Source: a virus
Length of the DNA stretch: 64,000 nucleotides
Virus record (IMG/VR): IMGVR_UViG_3300028422_000919
Span: 338,384-402,383 of that record
Reading direction: 5' to 3' (one strand)
Shown here: one piece after another, positions 43,657 to 52,608 of the stretch
Numbering within the stretch: position 1 is the stretch's first letter
How the letters are laid out: each line of letters begins with the position of its first letter
Made by a program: the position numbers and the translations under genes
Notes under the pieces: model-generated
Databases searched by the model: none
The model's input: only the letters and a program-made list of their open reading frames with translations
What the model was told of the DNA's origin: nothing

Positions 43657-46073
43657 GGCGTCTCTCCTGTCGTCAAAGAGGGATACTCCCCCGACGGCAC
43701 CATGAGCCCCCTCAGCCGGTCGAGGAACAGAGTGTTCCGGGAGTCCTCCTTAGCGTTGAACACCGCTTTTGCAAATGCGGTGCGGGTCCCCACGAGAATC
43801 ACCTTCTTGCGGGCTCGGGTCACCGCAGTGTAGTACAGGTTCCTCTGGAGCTGCTGGTGGAAACTCTCGACCACAGGGATGATGATGTGGTCGTACTCCA
43901 GACCCTGGGCCTTATGGACTGTGCAAGCGTAAGCCAGCCGCAACAGCTTGGGGACCTTCCGAAAGTCGATGCGAACCAACATGGGAGGCTCGCCGAAGAT
44001 CTTAACCTCAATCTCCTTATTGACCCGGTCGATGTGGTTGACCTTGCCGACGTCTCCGTTGAACACCCCGAGCCGATAGTCGTTCTTGACCACCATAATT
44101 CGGTCATCCTGACGGATCACGTCCTTGCCCATACGGTACTCGGCCAACCCGCCCTGCTTGGGGTTCAGCCTCTCCCGCAGCAACTCGTTTAGAGCCGTGA
44201 CCCCCACAACCCCCCCGTGACGAGGGCTTAGAATCTGGAACTCCTTCCGCTTCTGGTACATGAGACGGGCCAGCTTGATGACCAGGTCCTTGACCTCATC
44301 GTCGTTGGACTTCTCCAGGAGGACAAAGTCCCCCGACGTGGAGACCTTGGGAACTTTCCCCCGGACTATGTCGTGAGCCGCCCCCACGATGCCGCTAGTG
44401 TCCTCCTGGCGGAAGATGGTGACCAGCTTGATCACCGGAAAGCACTCCGAGTTGATCATATCCCGGAGCACGTTCCCTGGGCCGACGGACGGAAGCTGGG
44501 CATGGTCCCCAACGAACACCAGCCGAGTGTCCTCCCCCGTGCATGTCAGGAGACGGTACAGGAGGTGCTGATCGATCATCGAGGACTCATCCACAATGAC
44601 CACCTTGGCAGGGTGAGGGTTCTCCTTATGAAACTGCCACTGTTCCCCCTGCCCGCTAAGAGTAGCCCCCCCATCCGAATCCCCGACGATGCCGGCGTAG
44701 GTGAACTCCCGCTGCTCATCGGAAGCCCCCTGGGCGCCGAATGCCCGGTGAATGGTGTACGCCTTGGAACCCGTAACCGCCTCCAACCGCTTGGCAGCAA
44801 TGCCGGTGGGTGCGCACAGCAGGAAAGGGACTTCAGCATCCTGAAGGATGCGAACAGCAGCCCGAAGGCTAGTGGTCTTACCCGTACCAGGAAGCCCGGT
44901 AAGGACGCTAACCGGGTACTTGAGGGCGTTCAAAACGCCCTCCTTCTGGTCAACGGACAGAGCCATTCTGGTCTGGGAAGACCATTCCTCAACAGCAGCT
45001 CGGCACACATCCGTCAGATCCCCACCATCCGTCTTGACCTTCTCCGTCTGGGGCCCAACTTGGGTCAGGGCCGTGAGGTAGGCCGAGTGGTCCTGGTCCT
45101 CCAGGGAAGCTGTCTTGGCCCGCTCCGCCAAAAGCTGGGCGGACTCCGTCTCCAGCTCGTAAGGCCATGGCTCATAGATTGCCATCATCCCCGGGCGGGT
45201 CTTACGGTCGAGAACCAACAGACCCTGCTTGTGGAGAACCACCAGGGCCTTGCCCACCTCCTTCTGGTCCACCTCCTTGAGCAGATCAGTCAAGGCTCGG
45301 AAAAGCGGGGCAGACGTAAGGAACATGTGCCCCATCGTCAGCTCGTTCTTCATCACGTACATGATGGCCCCCTCGATGCGACGGGGGTCCTTCATGTCGA
45401 GACTCAGCTTACGGGCGATCTCGTCGGCCTGAGAGAACTTGAACCCCTCCACCTGGCACAAAGCCCAGGGGTTCTTCGTGAGGACTCCCTCGGCTTCGTC
45501 CCCGAACGTCCTCCAGATCTCTTTGACTCGGGCAGCAGGAAGACCCATCTCCCCTAGGAAGTTCAGGGTCTGGAAGTACGCCTGAGTTGACTCCCACCTC
45601 TGGACCACCTGGGCGGCGGAGAACTTGGACAACCCCGGGACCTCCCGGATCATGTCCTCCTTCCCCAGGACCTCGATGAACCGGGCATCCCCCCAATGCT
45701 CCCGGATCTGCTCGACCACGTACTCGGACACCCCGTTGGATGCCAGCATCTTGGCGGCGTTATCAGGGTCCCAGCCCCCCTTGAGGACGGGGGCCTTCGT
45801 GATCTGAAGTTGCTGCCCGTACTTGTTGGTGTTGACCCAGTGGGCCTCGAACCCAAACCAAGTCCCCACCCCGACACTCAGGCCCGGGATGTTCCCTTTC
45901 ACGGTGACGGACCCGGAAGGGTCGTCATAGCCGACAGCAGCGCTTCCTCCCGATCCGAACAGCTTGTCGATGTGATCGGTTTCCCCGTCGAGAACCATCT
46001 TGAGGATGTAGAATCCTTTAGAGGGGTCATCATAGATGACGGTATGAACCCGCCCCTCGTAGTAGTCAGCCAT
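43653..46073 (-). CDS. recD2: RecD2-like superfamily 1B DNA helicase
   Basis: ATP-dependent 5'-3' helicase, 806 aa when started at ATG 46073; a longer reading into the upstream gene is rejected. Layout as in RecD2: N-terminal OB-like domain (4-98, YYEGRVHTVIYDDPSKGFYI), helix-hairpin-helix region (110-260), helicase core with Walker A GLPGTGKT (393-400), motif II VDESS (494-498), motif III GDHAQLPSVGPG (522-533), and late motifs CTVHKAQGLEYDHIIIP and YYTAVTRARKK near the C terminus. Length matches the RecD2 family. It probably works in recombination or replication restart. Confidence 0.9.
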   Translation of the reverse strand: MADYYEGRVHTVIYDDPSKGFYILKMVLDGETDHIDKLFGSGGSAAVGYDDPSGSVTVKGNIPGLSVGVGTWFGFEAHWVNTNKYGQQLQITKAPVLKGGWDPDNAAKMLASNGVSEYVVEQIREHWGDARFIEVLGKEDMIREVPGLSKFSAAQVVQRWESTQAYFQTLNFLGEMGLPAARVKEIWRTFGDEAEGVLTKNPWALCQVEGFKFSQADEIARKLSLDMKDPRRIEGAIMYVMKNELTMGHMFLTSAPLFRALTDLLKEVDQKEVGKALVVLHKQGLLVLDRKTRPGMMAIYEPWPYELETESAQLLAERAKTASLEDQDHSAYLTALTQVGPQTEKVKTDGGDLTDVCRAAVEEWSSQTRMALSVDQKEGVLNALKYPVSVLTGLPGTGKTTSLRAAVRILQDAEVPFLLCAPTGIAAKRLEAVTGSKAYTIHRAFGAQGASDEQREFTYAGIVGDSDGGATLSGQGEQWQFHKENPHPAKVVIVDESSMIDQHLLYRLLTCTGEDTRLVFVGDHAQLPSVGPGNVLRDMINSECFPVIKLVTIFRQEDTSGIVGAAHDIVRGKVPKVSTSGDFVLLEKSNDDEVKDLVIKLARLMYQKRKEFQILSPRHGGVVGVTALNELLRERLNPKQGGLAEYRMGKDVIRQDDRIMVVKNDYRLGVFNGDVGKVNHIDRVNKEIEVKIFGEPPMLVRIDFRKVPKLLRLAYACTVHKAQGLEYDHIIIPVVESFHQQLQRNLYYTAVTRARKKVILVGTRTAFAKAVFNAKEDSRNTLFLDRLRGLMVPSGEYPSLTTGETP

Positions 46074-46611
46074 TGTTACCCCGGGTCTTGATCTTGGCCG
46101 CATCCGCAGCCTGCTTGATGCCTTCCAGTACCCCCCGGAGCTGTTCGGCCTGCTGGCCCAGCACCTCGATCTGAGAGAGGTCAGCGTTGGCAACAGACTC
46201 CCGCATCTTCGCCACGTCCACCACAGGAGCAGCGGCGAGCCGGGCATGATGCCCCTCCAAAAGAGGGAGGGGCAGCTTCTTCAACACTCCATCGAATTGG
46301 CGCACCGACCAGATCCCCTGGTCGGTAACCAGCACCCCCTCCGCCTTGACGGAAAGCATCCGGAGGCGGTGCTCCGGGATGTGGTGCTCTACAGGGCAAT
46401 CCCCCCGGCCCTGCCAAAGGCAGCTCCCGTACCCCCACTTGGAATCGTCCAAACCCCCCGGAGGAACGTAATGGAAGGCGATGTTGATGTGCTGTCCCAG
46501 CAATGGACGCAGGAGGTCCACGATGGGGGTGGGTTCCCCCTCAGAACCCTGGATACTGAGGGTTCCGTTGTGCTGTAGGACGATGCCCTCGGCGAGAACG
46601 ATATTGAGCAT
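46066..46611 (-). CDS. Hypothetical protein, 181 aa
   Basis: The ATG is preceded by GAGGTGAT, which lies inside the 3' arm of a perfect 11-base hairpin (46616-46655). The protein has a strand-rich N-terminal part, a Gly/Cys/His segment in the middle (YGSCLWQGRGDCPVEHHIPE) that might bind metal, and a C-terminal helix. It overlaps the RecD2-like gene by eight bases. Family not recognised. Confidence 0.53.
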   Translation of the reverse strand: MLNIVLAEGIVLQHNGTLSIQGSEGEPTPIVDLLRPLLGQHINIAFHYVPPGGLDDSKWGYGSCLWQGRGDCPVEHHIPEHRLRMLSVKAEGVLVTDQGIWSVRQFDGVLKKLPLPLLEGHHARLAAAPVVDVAKMRESVANADLSQIEVLGQQAEQLRGVLEGIKQAADAAKIKTRGNNG

Positions 46612-46615
46612 GGAT

Positions 46616-46655
46616 CACCTCTTCAGTCGAGGACTACTACCCTTCTGAAGAGGTG
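46616..46655 (-). promoter_or_regulatory. Perfect inverted repeat that covers a ribosome binding site
   Basis: Arms 46616-46626 and 46645-46655 (CACCTCTTCAG/CTGAAGAGGTG) are exact complements with an 18-base loop. On the minus-strand mRNA the second arm includes GAGGTG, the ribosome binding site of the gene starting at 46611. Just upstream is the ribonucleotide reductase stop. There is no T tract, so translational control or coupling is more likely than termination. Confidence 0.55.
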
Positions 46656-46669
46656 TTTAGGCGGGTAGG

Positions 46670-49600
46670 CTACTTCTTCAACGCCCAGGGAAGCTGGCAG
46701 GACTCCCCGGAGCAGAACTTATCCTCGGACTCCACATCGTGGGTCCCTTCGTCAAAGTTCAGCGGCTTGATCCCCGACATCATACGGTGGTAGGTAGCCT
46801 CGTTGATGGTCTCGTAGGGAGCCTGCACATACCCGTGAGTCTTGAGGGGCAGCATCGAAATGGACTTAAGCTGATCCTCGAACGCCTCCAAGCAACGGGG
46901 GATTTCGGACACCTCTTCCGAACTGAAGGTCACCGTCACTGAGACCTGGTTGTCAGCCCAGTGCTTCTGGAGAGCAGCGGCCAGAGAGAACTGCTCCCAG
47001 ATGCTAACCTCGTCTTTGGCTCGGTCGAAGTTCTTCTCATGGACCGGGAACTCAATGACGCTGGTGTCGTCGGCGTAGTGGTCCGCCTCGACCGTGTACC
47101 CCGCCTCACGAGCCGCCTTGATGAGGGTGCTCGTGTTGGAGAGCCGGATGCGGCGGATGTAGAACTCGGAGTGAGGGAAGTGGATGCCTGGAGTCGCCCC
47201 CGCCAACAGACTGACGGTCCCCGACGGCTTGATCGAGGTAGTCTTCTTCGACAGGGGAACCCCCAGCCACTCACTGTAGATGCGATCGAGATCCCGAATG
47301 TACTCGTACCCGTCGTCACACCAGTTCAGGAACTCCCGGTGGCCGAGCTTCTGCCGAGCCTGGGCGATCCCGCTCATGGAGCACCCGATGCGGCGGTTCC
47401 GCTGCATCACCAGGTTGGCACGAGGGTCATGAGTAGGGACCAAGGTGACCGTCTTGGCGTACAGGTACGCCATCTTCAATGTCCGCTTGTAGTCGTCCAT
47501 GTCCGCATGGTGAGCGGGGTAGGTCTCCACAAGATTGCATTGGTATGTCAGCACGTTGCCGAACACACCCATATGGTTCTCGGGCTCATCGAAGCAGTAG
47601 GTCGTATGCAAACCATCCAGCTTTTCGACCTTGACCACCTTCTGTTCCCGAGCCCGGTCGAGGGGCTGTCCTTTCGGGTGTGCATTGTTCATGGTGTAAC
47701 GGTCCCCCAGGGAGGTCAGCACCTTCAGCCGGGTCGGGATCTCGGCACACTCGTAGCTGGGGATCGTAAGATAGTAGAGGTCATAGTTCCGGGTGCCGTA
47801 GTTGGTCTCGGCCCCCGCCTCAGCGAACATCCGAAGGCTGGCATGATTGACACCCACTCGCCGGAGAAGAAGCTGGGCGTCACGCAGCTTGGCCTCGGAA
47901 CCATACAGTCGGAACCCTTCCGCCACCGAACCGGCATTGGTGATGCTGCCATCGGCCTCGATCCACCCTGCCATGAATTCCAGAATGGAGCCCCTGTCCA
48001 TGCGGAGAATGTCCGGTGCCAGACCGGAGGTCTTGGACCGGAGGGACTCCGCAACATTCACCGGGAGGATGCCCTTCAGATTGAGGCGGTTGACCGGGTC
48101 CGTGTACCCCTCGACGATCTGCGGCTTGTGCCATGTGCCGTGGACGTCGAGATCCATGAGCTTGGCCTTTTCCCCGCAGATGGCGACCATCGGGTAGGTG
48201 TAGCCCCCCTCCCGATCCAGGTAGCCACCCCCTGCAAAAAGCCCCCACTCAAAAGCCGCCACGTTGTGCTCGCCGTCGATGGGGGCGTCGATGTCGAAGG
48301 AAATGACCTGACTGCCCTTGGTAAGCTCTGCCGTCTCAACTCGGCGGAATACACGCTTTCCGACCGGCTTGACGTGCCACCCGTGGTTCCCCGTGCAGTC
48401 CAGGTATGAACCGTCGGACAAATGGACCCGGAACAACTCCCGGCCCTCCCCCGTCACCCGAGGGGTCACCGTAGACCAGCCATCGCCATTCCAAATGTCC
48501 ACAGACTCTCCGGCCAGCTCGGAGATGGCCTGAATCCCTCGGCGGTGCTGGATGTAAGTGTCCGAACTCACACACAATTCAAAGGATTCGAGCGATTGCT
48601 CGCCGCAGGGATTCGTGCCCAGAATGCGGTGGTCTCGCCCATCCGGAGGGTCCCCCATGCGTCCGTACTGGCGGGCGTTGTCCAGCCAGAAGATGCCGGG
48701 CTCACCGTTGGCAGCGATTCGGGAGGCAACCGAGGTGTAGTCCATGCCGGGGTAGCCAAACACGCTGTTGTTCGACGCCCATCGGCGATCATTCAGGGGG
48801 TGAGCCTGGATGGCCTGCTCAACCTCACCCAGCTCCTCCTCCCACTGACCAATCTGGAAGTCCCCAGGGTTCTTCTCGATCAGGTTCCGCAACTCACTCT
48901 CTCGGGCGTACAGGGGAAGCAAGTCCGCATTGGACTTGAGGTTGATGAACTTCTCGTCGGAAGCCTGGCCGAACATAATCTCGGCGGTGTTGTGGACGAG
49001 ATAACCCCCCTGAACCACGAACTCACCGGCCTCCACCGAGATATCGTAAGTCTCATCCTCCCGCACCCGATGTTCGACGTAAATGACCTCTACGGGCACC
49101 AGCACCACATCCTGCCCCGTCAGGTCTTCCAGTCGGGCAATAGTGATCTGCCGGGAGGACCGGGACCACCGCATTTGACCGTCCTTCCACCCGCTAACCC
49201 CACCATCCAGCGCCATCTGCGAGGGGAACCCGTAATCGTACTGAGAACGGGAGGACTCCCGAGTCTCAGTGAACTTCAACGAGTGCGAGGCGACCTTTCG
49301 CTGAAACCCCGCCAACGCCTTCTCACCGACGACCGTGAGGTGAAAAAGAGGCTGCCAACCGTTCGTCTCACGGCTCTTGTCCTTGTGAAGCTGAAACCGG
49401 CTCGGAACACCCAACGAGGCCAACACCGCTTGGACCCCCTCCAAAAAAGAGGGGTACACGCTGGCAGCCACCACCAGAGGACGGTTCTTGATGGACCCGT
49501 CCGCATCCATCAAACCGGCCACGAACGCAGCCCGAACTTCGGGCAAACCCCGAAGGACGATGTCGGGAACCTCCAAGGTCGTCTTGGGCTGCTTGAACTG

Positions 49601-51148
49601 ACCCAGGAACTCCGCCAACTGCTTCGACTTGACCCGCACTTTAAAGCACTGGTCCCCATCACGGGGATCTTGGACGGTGACGTTCACCCCGAACCGCTGA
49701 AGACAGGACATCGCCCGTGCGGCGATGTCGCCCTGATCCCCGGCCACGGCGATGGACACCTCCTTGTCGTTGACGTACCCGTCCCCCTGGAACAACCCCA
49801 ACAGCCACGCCATCTCGGCATCCAGCTTTGGGATGGTGATGTTCGTACAAGTTGTGGAGCCCAAGGGCGAGGCGTAGTTATACGACGGAAACTCGGTGGC
49901 GACCCCCTCAATGAGCCGGTCCACGAAAACCATCCGGTCCCCCGGCTCCAACTCGTGCAGCTTTTTCCACGAATACCCGCCACTCACGTCAGAGATCACG
50001 GCGATCTTGTGCTTATCCGTCGCCTCGAAGACCCCCATCTGGGTAACGACCTGACTGATTGGCTGAACCCCCTGCTCCACCCAATCGGTGACCCGGCTCA
50101 ACCCCTGGGATGTCATCACCTGAGAACCCACCTTCACCTTCTCAATAGGCACCAACCCCTCTGCCGTATGAACAAGGGTGCCCGCCGGAAGGCAACGACG
50201 AACCCCCCCGGCCACCACACACTTCCCGATGAAGTTGAACACGTCTACGATCTGATCGGACTGGATGCGGTAGGGCTTACCCTGGCCCTCGAACAGCACC
50301 TTGATCTCGTCGATGTCCGTGGGGTTGCCATCCCACCCCTCCCGCTGGGCCCCGTTGGGCTCGACCGTCCGGAACTTGACGGTAACCCCCTCGGGCAGCA
50401 GAAGACGGGTAACCCCCTCGACCAACCGCTTCAGGGGGGCGGCGCCGGAAGCGATCCCACCAAAGCCGAGGATGGCAGTTCCCCGAGGACGAACCTTCGT
50501 GTAGTCGATGGTGAGGGGGAACTGACCACGACCCACGAAGCTGTTCAGGACGGTGCGAGCCAGCTCGACCCAGCCCTCACGGCTGTCCTCCACGAGAAAC
50601 GGGGTGTCCGTCGTCTTGGGGGTCTGGATTCGGGCCTTCCCCTCACCACGGGTGTCCCCGCCTACCCCGACCCCCAGCATAGACATGTCCATGAGGAACG
50701 TGAAAGGGGCGGCGAACTCCTGGTCAATGTCCTTCGTGCTGACGAAAGCGCAGTTTTGCAGAGCGGCAGCCCCCTTGTCGTAGATGAGGTCAGTCCCCAT
50801 CATCCAGAGCCCACGGCCCGGGGGCGTCCATTTGAAGTCCCAGAGCCGCTGGAACATGTCCTGGGCGCTCTTCTGGGCCTTGGGTTCGTTCCACATCAAC
50901 CCCATCGTCAGGCAGTGGTCCTTCTGGATGTTGAAACACCCTTCGACCACCCGCTGGCATGTCTGCCAGAACTCTTCGGTTGTCCCGTCCGAGAGTGTCC
51001 GGGCATATGTGCGCTTGTACGTGAAGTACCCGAGGCCTCCGAAGCCCCACTCCGGCTGCTTCCCCTGGAATTGCTCCAAGAAACCTTGGCTCAGCTTGAA
51101 CGCTCGCACCTTTCTGTCGGTCACGGGGGGGTTGGGATTGAAAATCAT
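46670..51148 (-). CDS. nrdJ: Class II (adenosylcobalamin) ribonucleoside-triphosphate reductase with two inteins
   Basis: Reduces ribonucleotides to deoxyribonucleotides for phage DNA synthesis. ATG at 51148 with GGAG seven bases upstream. The 1492-aa chain loses two inteins (402 and 345 aa) to give about 745 aa, the size of monomeric B12-dependent reductases such as the Lactobacillus enzyme. Visible residues: first redox Cys in LQNCAFVS, the radical site TNPCGEQ (Cys and Glu), the second redox Cys in ESFELC, KPSGTVSLLAG, and a C-terminal C-x4-C (CSGESC). Intein 1 enters after GGVRR, intein 2 at the second redox Cys. No metal-radical subunit is needed by this class. Confidence 0.92.
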   Translation of the reverse strand: MIFNPNPPVTDRKVRAFKLSQGFLEQFQGKQPEWGFGGLGYFTYKRTYARTLSDGTTEEFWQTCQRVVEGCFNIQKDHCLTMGLMWNEPKAQKSAQDMFQRLWDFKWTPPGRGLWMMGTDLIYDKGAAALQNCAFVSTKDIDQEFAAPFTFLMDMSMLGVGVGGDTRGEGKARIQTPKTTDTPFLVEDSREGWVELARTVLNSFVGRGQFPLTIDYTKVRPRGTAILGFGGIASGAAPLKRLVEGVTRLLLPEGVTVKFRTVEPNGAQREGWDGNPTDIDEIKVLFEGQGKPYRIQSDQIVDVFNFIGKCVVAGGVRRCLPAGTLVHTAEGLVPIEKVKVGSQVMTSQGLSRVTDWVEQGVQPISQVVTQMGVFEATDKHKIAVISDVSGGYSWKKLHELEPGDRMVFVDRLIEGVATEFPSYNYASPLGSTTCTNITIPKLDAEMAWLLGLFQGDGYVNDKEVSIAVAGDQGDIAARAMSCLQRFGVNVTVQDPRDGDQCFKVRVKSKQLAEFLGQFKQPKTTLEVPDIVLRGLPEVRAAFVAGLMDADGSIKNRPLVVAASVYPSFLEGVQAVLASLGVPSRFQLHKDKSRETNGWQPLFHLTVVGEKALAGFQRKVASHSLKFTETRESSRSQYDYGFPSQMALDGGVSGWKDGQMRWSRSSRQITIARLEDLTGQDVVLVPVEVIYVEHRVREDETYDISVEAGEFVVQGGYLVHNTAEIMFGQASDEKFINLKSNADLLPLYARESELRNLIEKNPGDFQIGQWEEELGEVEQAIQAHPLNDRRWASNNSVFGYPGMDYTSVASRIAANGEPGIFWLDNARQYGRMGDPPDGRDHRILGTNPCGEQSLESFELCVSSDTYIQHRRGIQAISELAGESVDIWNGDGWSTVTPRVTGEGRELFRVHLSDGSYLDCTGNHGWHVKPVGKRVFRRVETAELTKGSQVISFDIDAPIDGEHNVAAFEWGLFAGGGYLDREGGYTYPMVAICGEKAKLMDLDVHGTWHKPQIVEGYTDPVNRLNLKGILPVNVAESLRSKTSGLAPDILRMDRGSILEFMAGWIEADGSITNAGSVAEGFRLYGSEAKLRDAQLLLRRVGVNHASLRMFAEAGAETNYGTRNYDLYYLTIPSYECAEIPTRLKVLTSLGDRYTMNNAHPKGQPLDRAREQKVVKVEKLDGLHTTYCFDEPENHMGVFGNVLTYQCNLVETYPAHHADMDDYKRTLKMAYLYAKTVTLVPTHDPRANLVMQRNRRIGCSMSGIAQARQKLGHREFLNWCDDGYEYIRDLDRIYSEWLGVPLSKKTTSIKPSGTVSLLAGATPGIHFPHSEFYIRRIRLSNTSTLIKAAREAGYTVEADHYADDTSVIEFPVHEKNFDRAKDEVSIWEQFSLAAALQKHWADNQVSVTVTFSSEEVSEIPRCLEAFEDQLKSISMLPLKTHGYVQAPYETINEATYHRMMSGIKPLNFDEGTHDVESEDKFCSGESCQLPWALKK
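47540..48574 (-). mobile_element. Intein 2 of the ribonucleotide reductase, 345 aa
   Basis: Begins at Cys (CVSSDTYIQ) after the extein ESFEL and ends in NVLTYQ, followed by Cys of the extein. The last residue is Gln rather than Asn, a known but uncommon ending. Splicing block B is seen as TGNHGWH. LAGLIDADG-like motifs: a degenerate first one (WGLFAGGGYL, acidic residue replaced by Gly) and an intact-looking second (MAGWIEADGSI). Splicing is probably intact because the host enzyme needs it; homing endonuclease activity is probably lost. Confidence 0.85.
48989..50194 (-). mobile_element. Intein 1 of the ribonucleotide reductase, 402 aa, with LAGLIDADG homing endonuclease
   Basis: Starts with CLPAGTLVHTAEG (N-terminal splicing block) after GGVRR and ends with GGYLVHN, followed by Thr of the extein (TAEIMFG). 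Cys first, His-Asn last and Thr at the next position are standard. The central homing endonuclease has WLLGLFQGDG and FVAGLMDADG, both LAGLIDADG motifs with the acidic residue kept, so it may still cut an intein-less reductase gene. Confidence 0.92.
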
Positions 51149-51218
51149 GTTGTCTCCATCTGGCGAACAGTACACCGCCAGGTCAAACGGGTGTCATGTG
51201 GTGACCCTGAGGCAACAA

Positions 51219-51247
51219 AAGCCCGAGGGTCTAGCCGACGGGCTTCG
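51219..51247 (-). terminator. Possible terminator between the delta subunit gene and ribonucleotide reductase
   Basis: Six-base stem (51220-51225 with 51239-51244, AGCCCG/CGGGCT, loop of 13) followed by TTTTGTT on the minus strand, about 70 bases past the delta stop. A second small hairpin (51160-51165 with 51176-51181, CTGGCG/CGCCAG) lies just before the reductase ribosome binding site. The 164-base gap holds no gene and no recognisable cobalamin riboswitch. Confidence 0.45.
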
Positions 51248-51312
51248 TGGGGATGACCTGCGTCCCATCTTGCTCGGGGCTATCAGTTCTCTACCGGGCA
51301 GCGAGGATTCCC

Positions 51313-52272
51313 TCAGCACACCTCCAACAATCGGGCGGTGAGGCCAACCCAGGGTGAGATATGTCCGCTCAGCACGGCTCTTTCCGAAACGGCCAGGGCC
51401 TTGATGAGCTTGATGAGGTCCCTCTGCCCCCAGTGCTTGGCTACAGGGAGGATGTTGGTTTTGAAATGCCAGGGGTTGATCCCCAGTTCTTCTGCCGCCG
51501 CTGCCGGAGGAAGCTCCGATAGGTTGGCCGCCTGGAACCACTGCATGGCCCGGCCCCCCAGAATACGACAAAGCCCCATCGTGGGGTCTGTCCTGCTGGT
51601 GGACTTGATGCGGGAAAGGGCTCGGACCAACTTCTTGCGATTCCGGGCGGCCAGGGCGTTTGCCACAGGATCAAATGAGGCTTCGGAAAGCTCTGCCAAG
51701 GCCCCCTTAACATGGCCGACAGTGATCACGTCTCCTTCCGCTAGGACTGCCATCTTCAGCAGCTCGTAGTGGAGGGTACCCAAATCTGAACCCACCCGTT
51801 CCACGATGGCACCAGGAAGGCTGGGGTTCTCGAACCGTTTTCCGAACTCCTGCACCTCCTCAGCCACGAACTTCGTGGCGTAAGCGGGGAGGTCCCAGTC
51901 TTTGGGGCGCTCAAAGGAACGATGGGCTTTGTTCAACCCTTTGGTGAACTTGCCCCACTTCGTGTTCCCCTTCGGCTTCCCTTCGTAGTACAGAACCAGA
52001 ACCGTTTCTGGCTTCTTCTCCTTGGAGTGAGCCGTGTACATGTCCAGATCCCCTTTGTCGGGGTTCGAGACCACCACCAGGGTCTGGGACTCATTCATGA
52101 ACATGCCCCCATCCATCGCCTGCCCCACCTGACCAGGCACCCCTGCGTCGGCGTACTCCACGGAGTACCCTTGCTCTTGCATAGCCCCAAGATACCCCTC
52201 CAGGAACCGACGTCGCAAAAAGGGCTCGTTTCCCGAGATAATGCACACAGGGAGGACTTGGGCTCGGCTCAT
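51313..52272 (-). CDS. holA: DNA polymerase III delta subunit-like clamp loader protein
   Basis: A 319-aa protein with the HolA layout: an N-terminal AAA-like domain without a Walker A motif (VCIISGNEPFLRRRFLEGYLGAM; TLVVVSNPDKGDL; ETVLVLYYEGKPK), then the helical domain II (LPGAIVERVGSDLGTLHYELLKMAVLAEG) and a C-terminal collar domain (GLCRILGGRAMQWFQAANL). The LHYELLKMA segment matches the delta signature around L-x-x-E-L-x-K-L. Works with DnaX (27401) and delta-prime (52609) to load the clamp. ATGA overlap with the next upstream gene. Confidence 0.83.
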   Translation of the reverse strand: MSRAQVLPVCIISGNEPFLRRRFLEGYLGAMQEQGYSVEYADAGVPGQVGQAMDGGMFMNESQTLVVVSNPDKGDLDMYTAHSKEKKPETVLVLYYEGKPKGNTKWGKFTKGLNKAHRSFERPKDWDLPAYATKFVAEEVQEFGKRFENPSLPGAIVERVGSDLGTLHYELLKMAVLAEGDVITVGHVKGALAELSEASFDPVANALAARNRKKLVRALSRIKSTSRTDPTMGLCRILGGRAMQWFQAANLSELPPAAAAEELGINPWHFKTNILPVAKHWGQRDLIKLIKALAVSERAVLSGHISPWVGLTARLLEVC

Positions 52273-52607
52273 CGAATCTCGTCCATGAACTCGAACCGGA
52301 GCTGCTGGGGGTTCTCTCCCACATACTGCGGCTCAACGAACATCTCCCAGAGGGTTAGCAGATCCTCCGGAGCGTGTGCGATGACATCCCGGAGGTCGAA
52401 AGGCACTGACGTCAGTTCCCCGATGACAGGAAACTGTCGAGACTGGGGGACCATAAGCCAGGTGCGGGCACCGAATTCGGGAAACTGCTGGATCCTCCAC
52501 GGGAACGGATGCCTCGCCTCCAGGTAGTCCTGGTAGTAGAAATGCCCGTCACGGCACTCTTCTCGGATGACAGCGATGCGTTTTTGGATCTCGCTCAGCT
52601 CGGACAT
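52269..52607 (-). CDS. Small hypothetical protein between clamp-loader genes, 112 aa
   Basis: The start at ATG 52607 lies one base after the delta-prime stop (TGACATG). N-terminal helix MSELSEIQKRIAVIREECRD, then an aromatic-rich segment (GHFYYQDYLEARHPFPWRI) and a C-terminal helix. No family is recognised. Its place between delta and delta-prime with overlap on one side suggests an accessory of the clamp loader, by context only. Confidence 0.55.
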   Translation of the reverse strand: MSELSEIQKRIAVIREECRDGHFYYQDYLEARHPFPWRIQQFPEFGARTWLMVPQSRQFPVIGELTSVPFDLRDVIAHAPEDLLTLWEMFVEPQYVGENPQQLRFEFMDEIR

Positions 52608-52608
52608 G

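Noticed and set aside
46074-46247. N-terminal extension of the RecD2-like helicase
   Set aside because: The extra 58 residues are an out-of-frame reading of the upstream gene; MADYYEGRVH at 46073 is where the family's OB-like domain begins.
48422-51256. Plus-strand open reading frame of 944 codons opposite the ribonucleotide reductase
   Set aside because: It is the mirror of a well-supported minus-strand gene; its composition (Leu, Pro, His, Arg, Gly rich, no domain) is what codon bias in GC-rich DNA produces on the opposite strand.
51149-51312. Cobalamin riboswitch upstream of the B12-dependent ribonucleotide reductase
   Set aside because: I looked for the conserved B12-box and core elements in the 164-base leader. 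Only two short hairpins are present, and the region is too short for a full cobalamin riboswitch.
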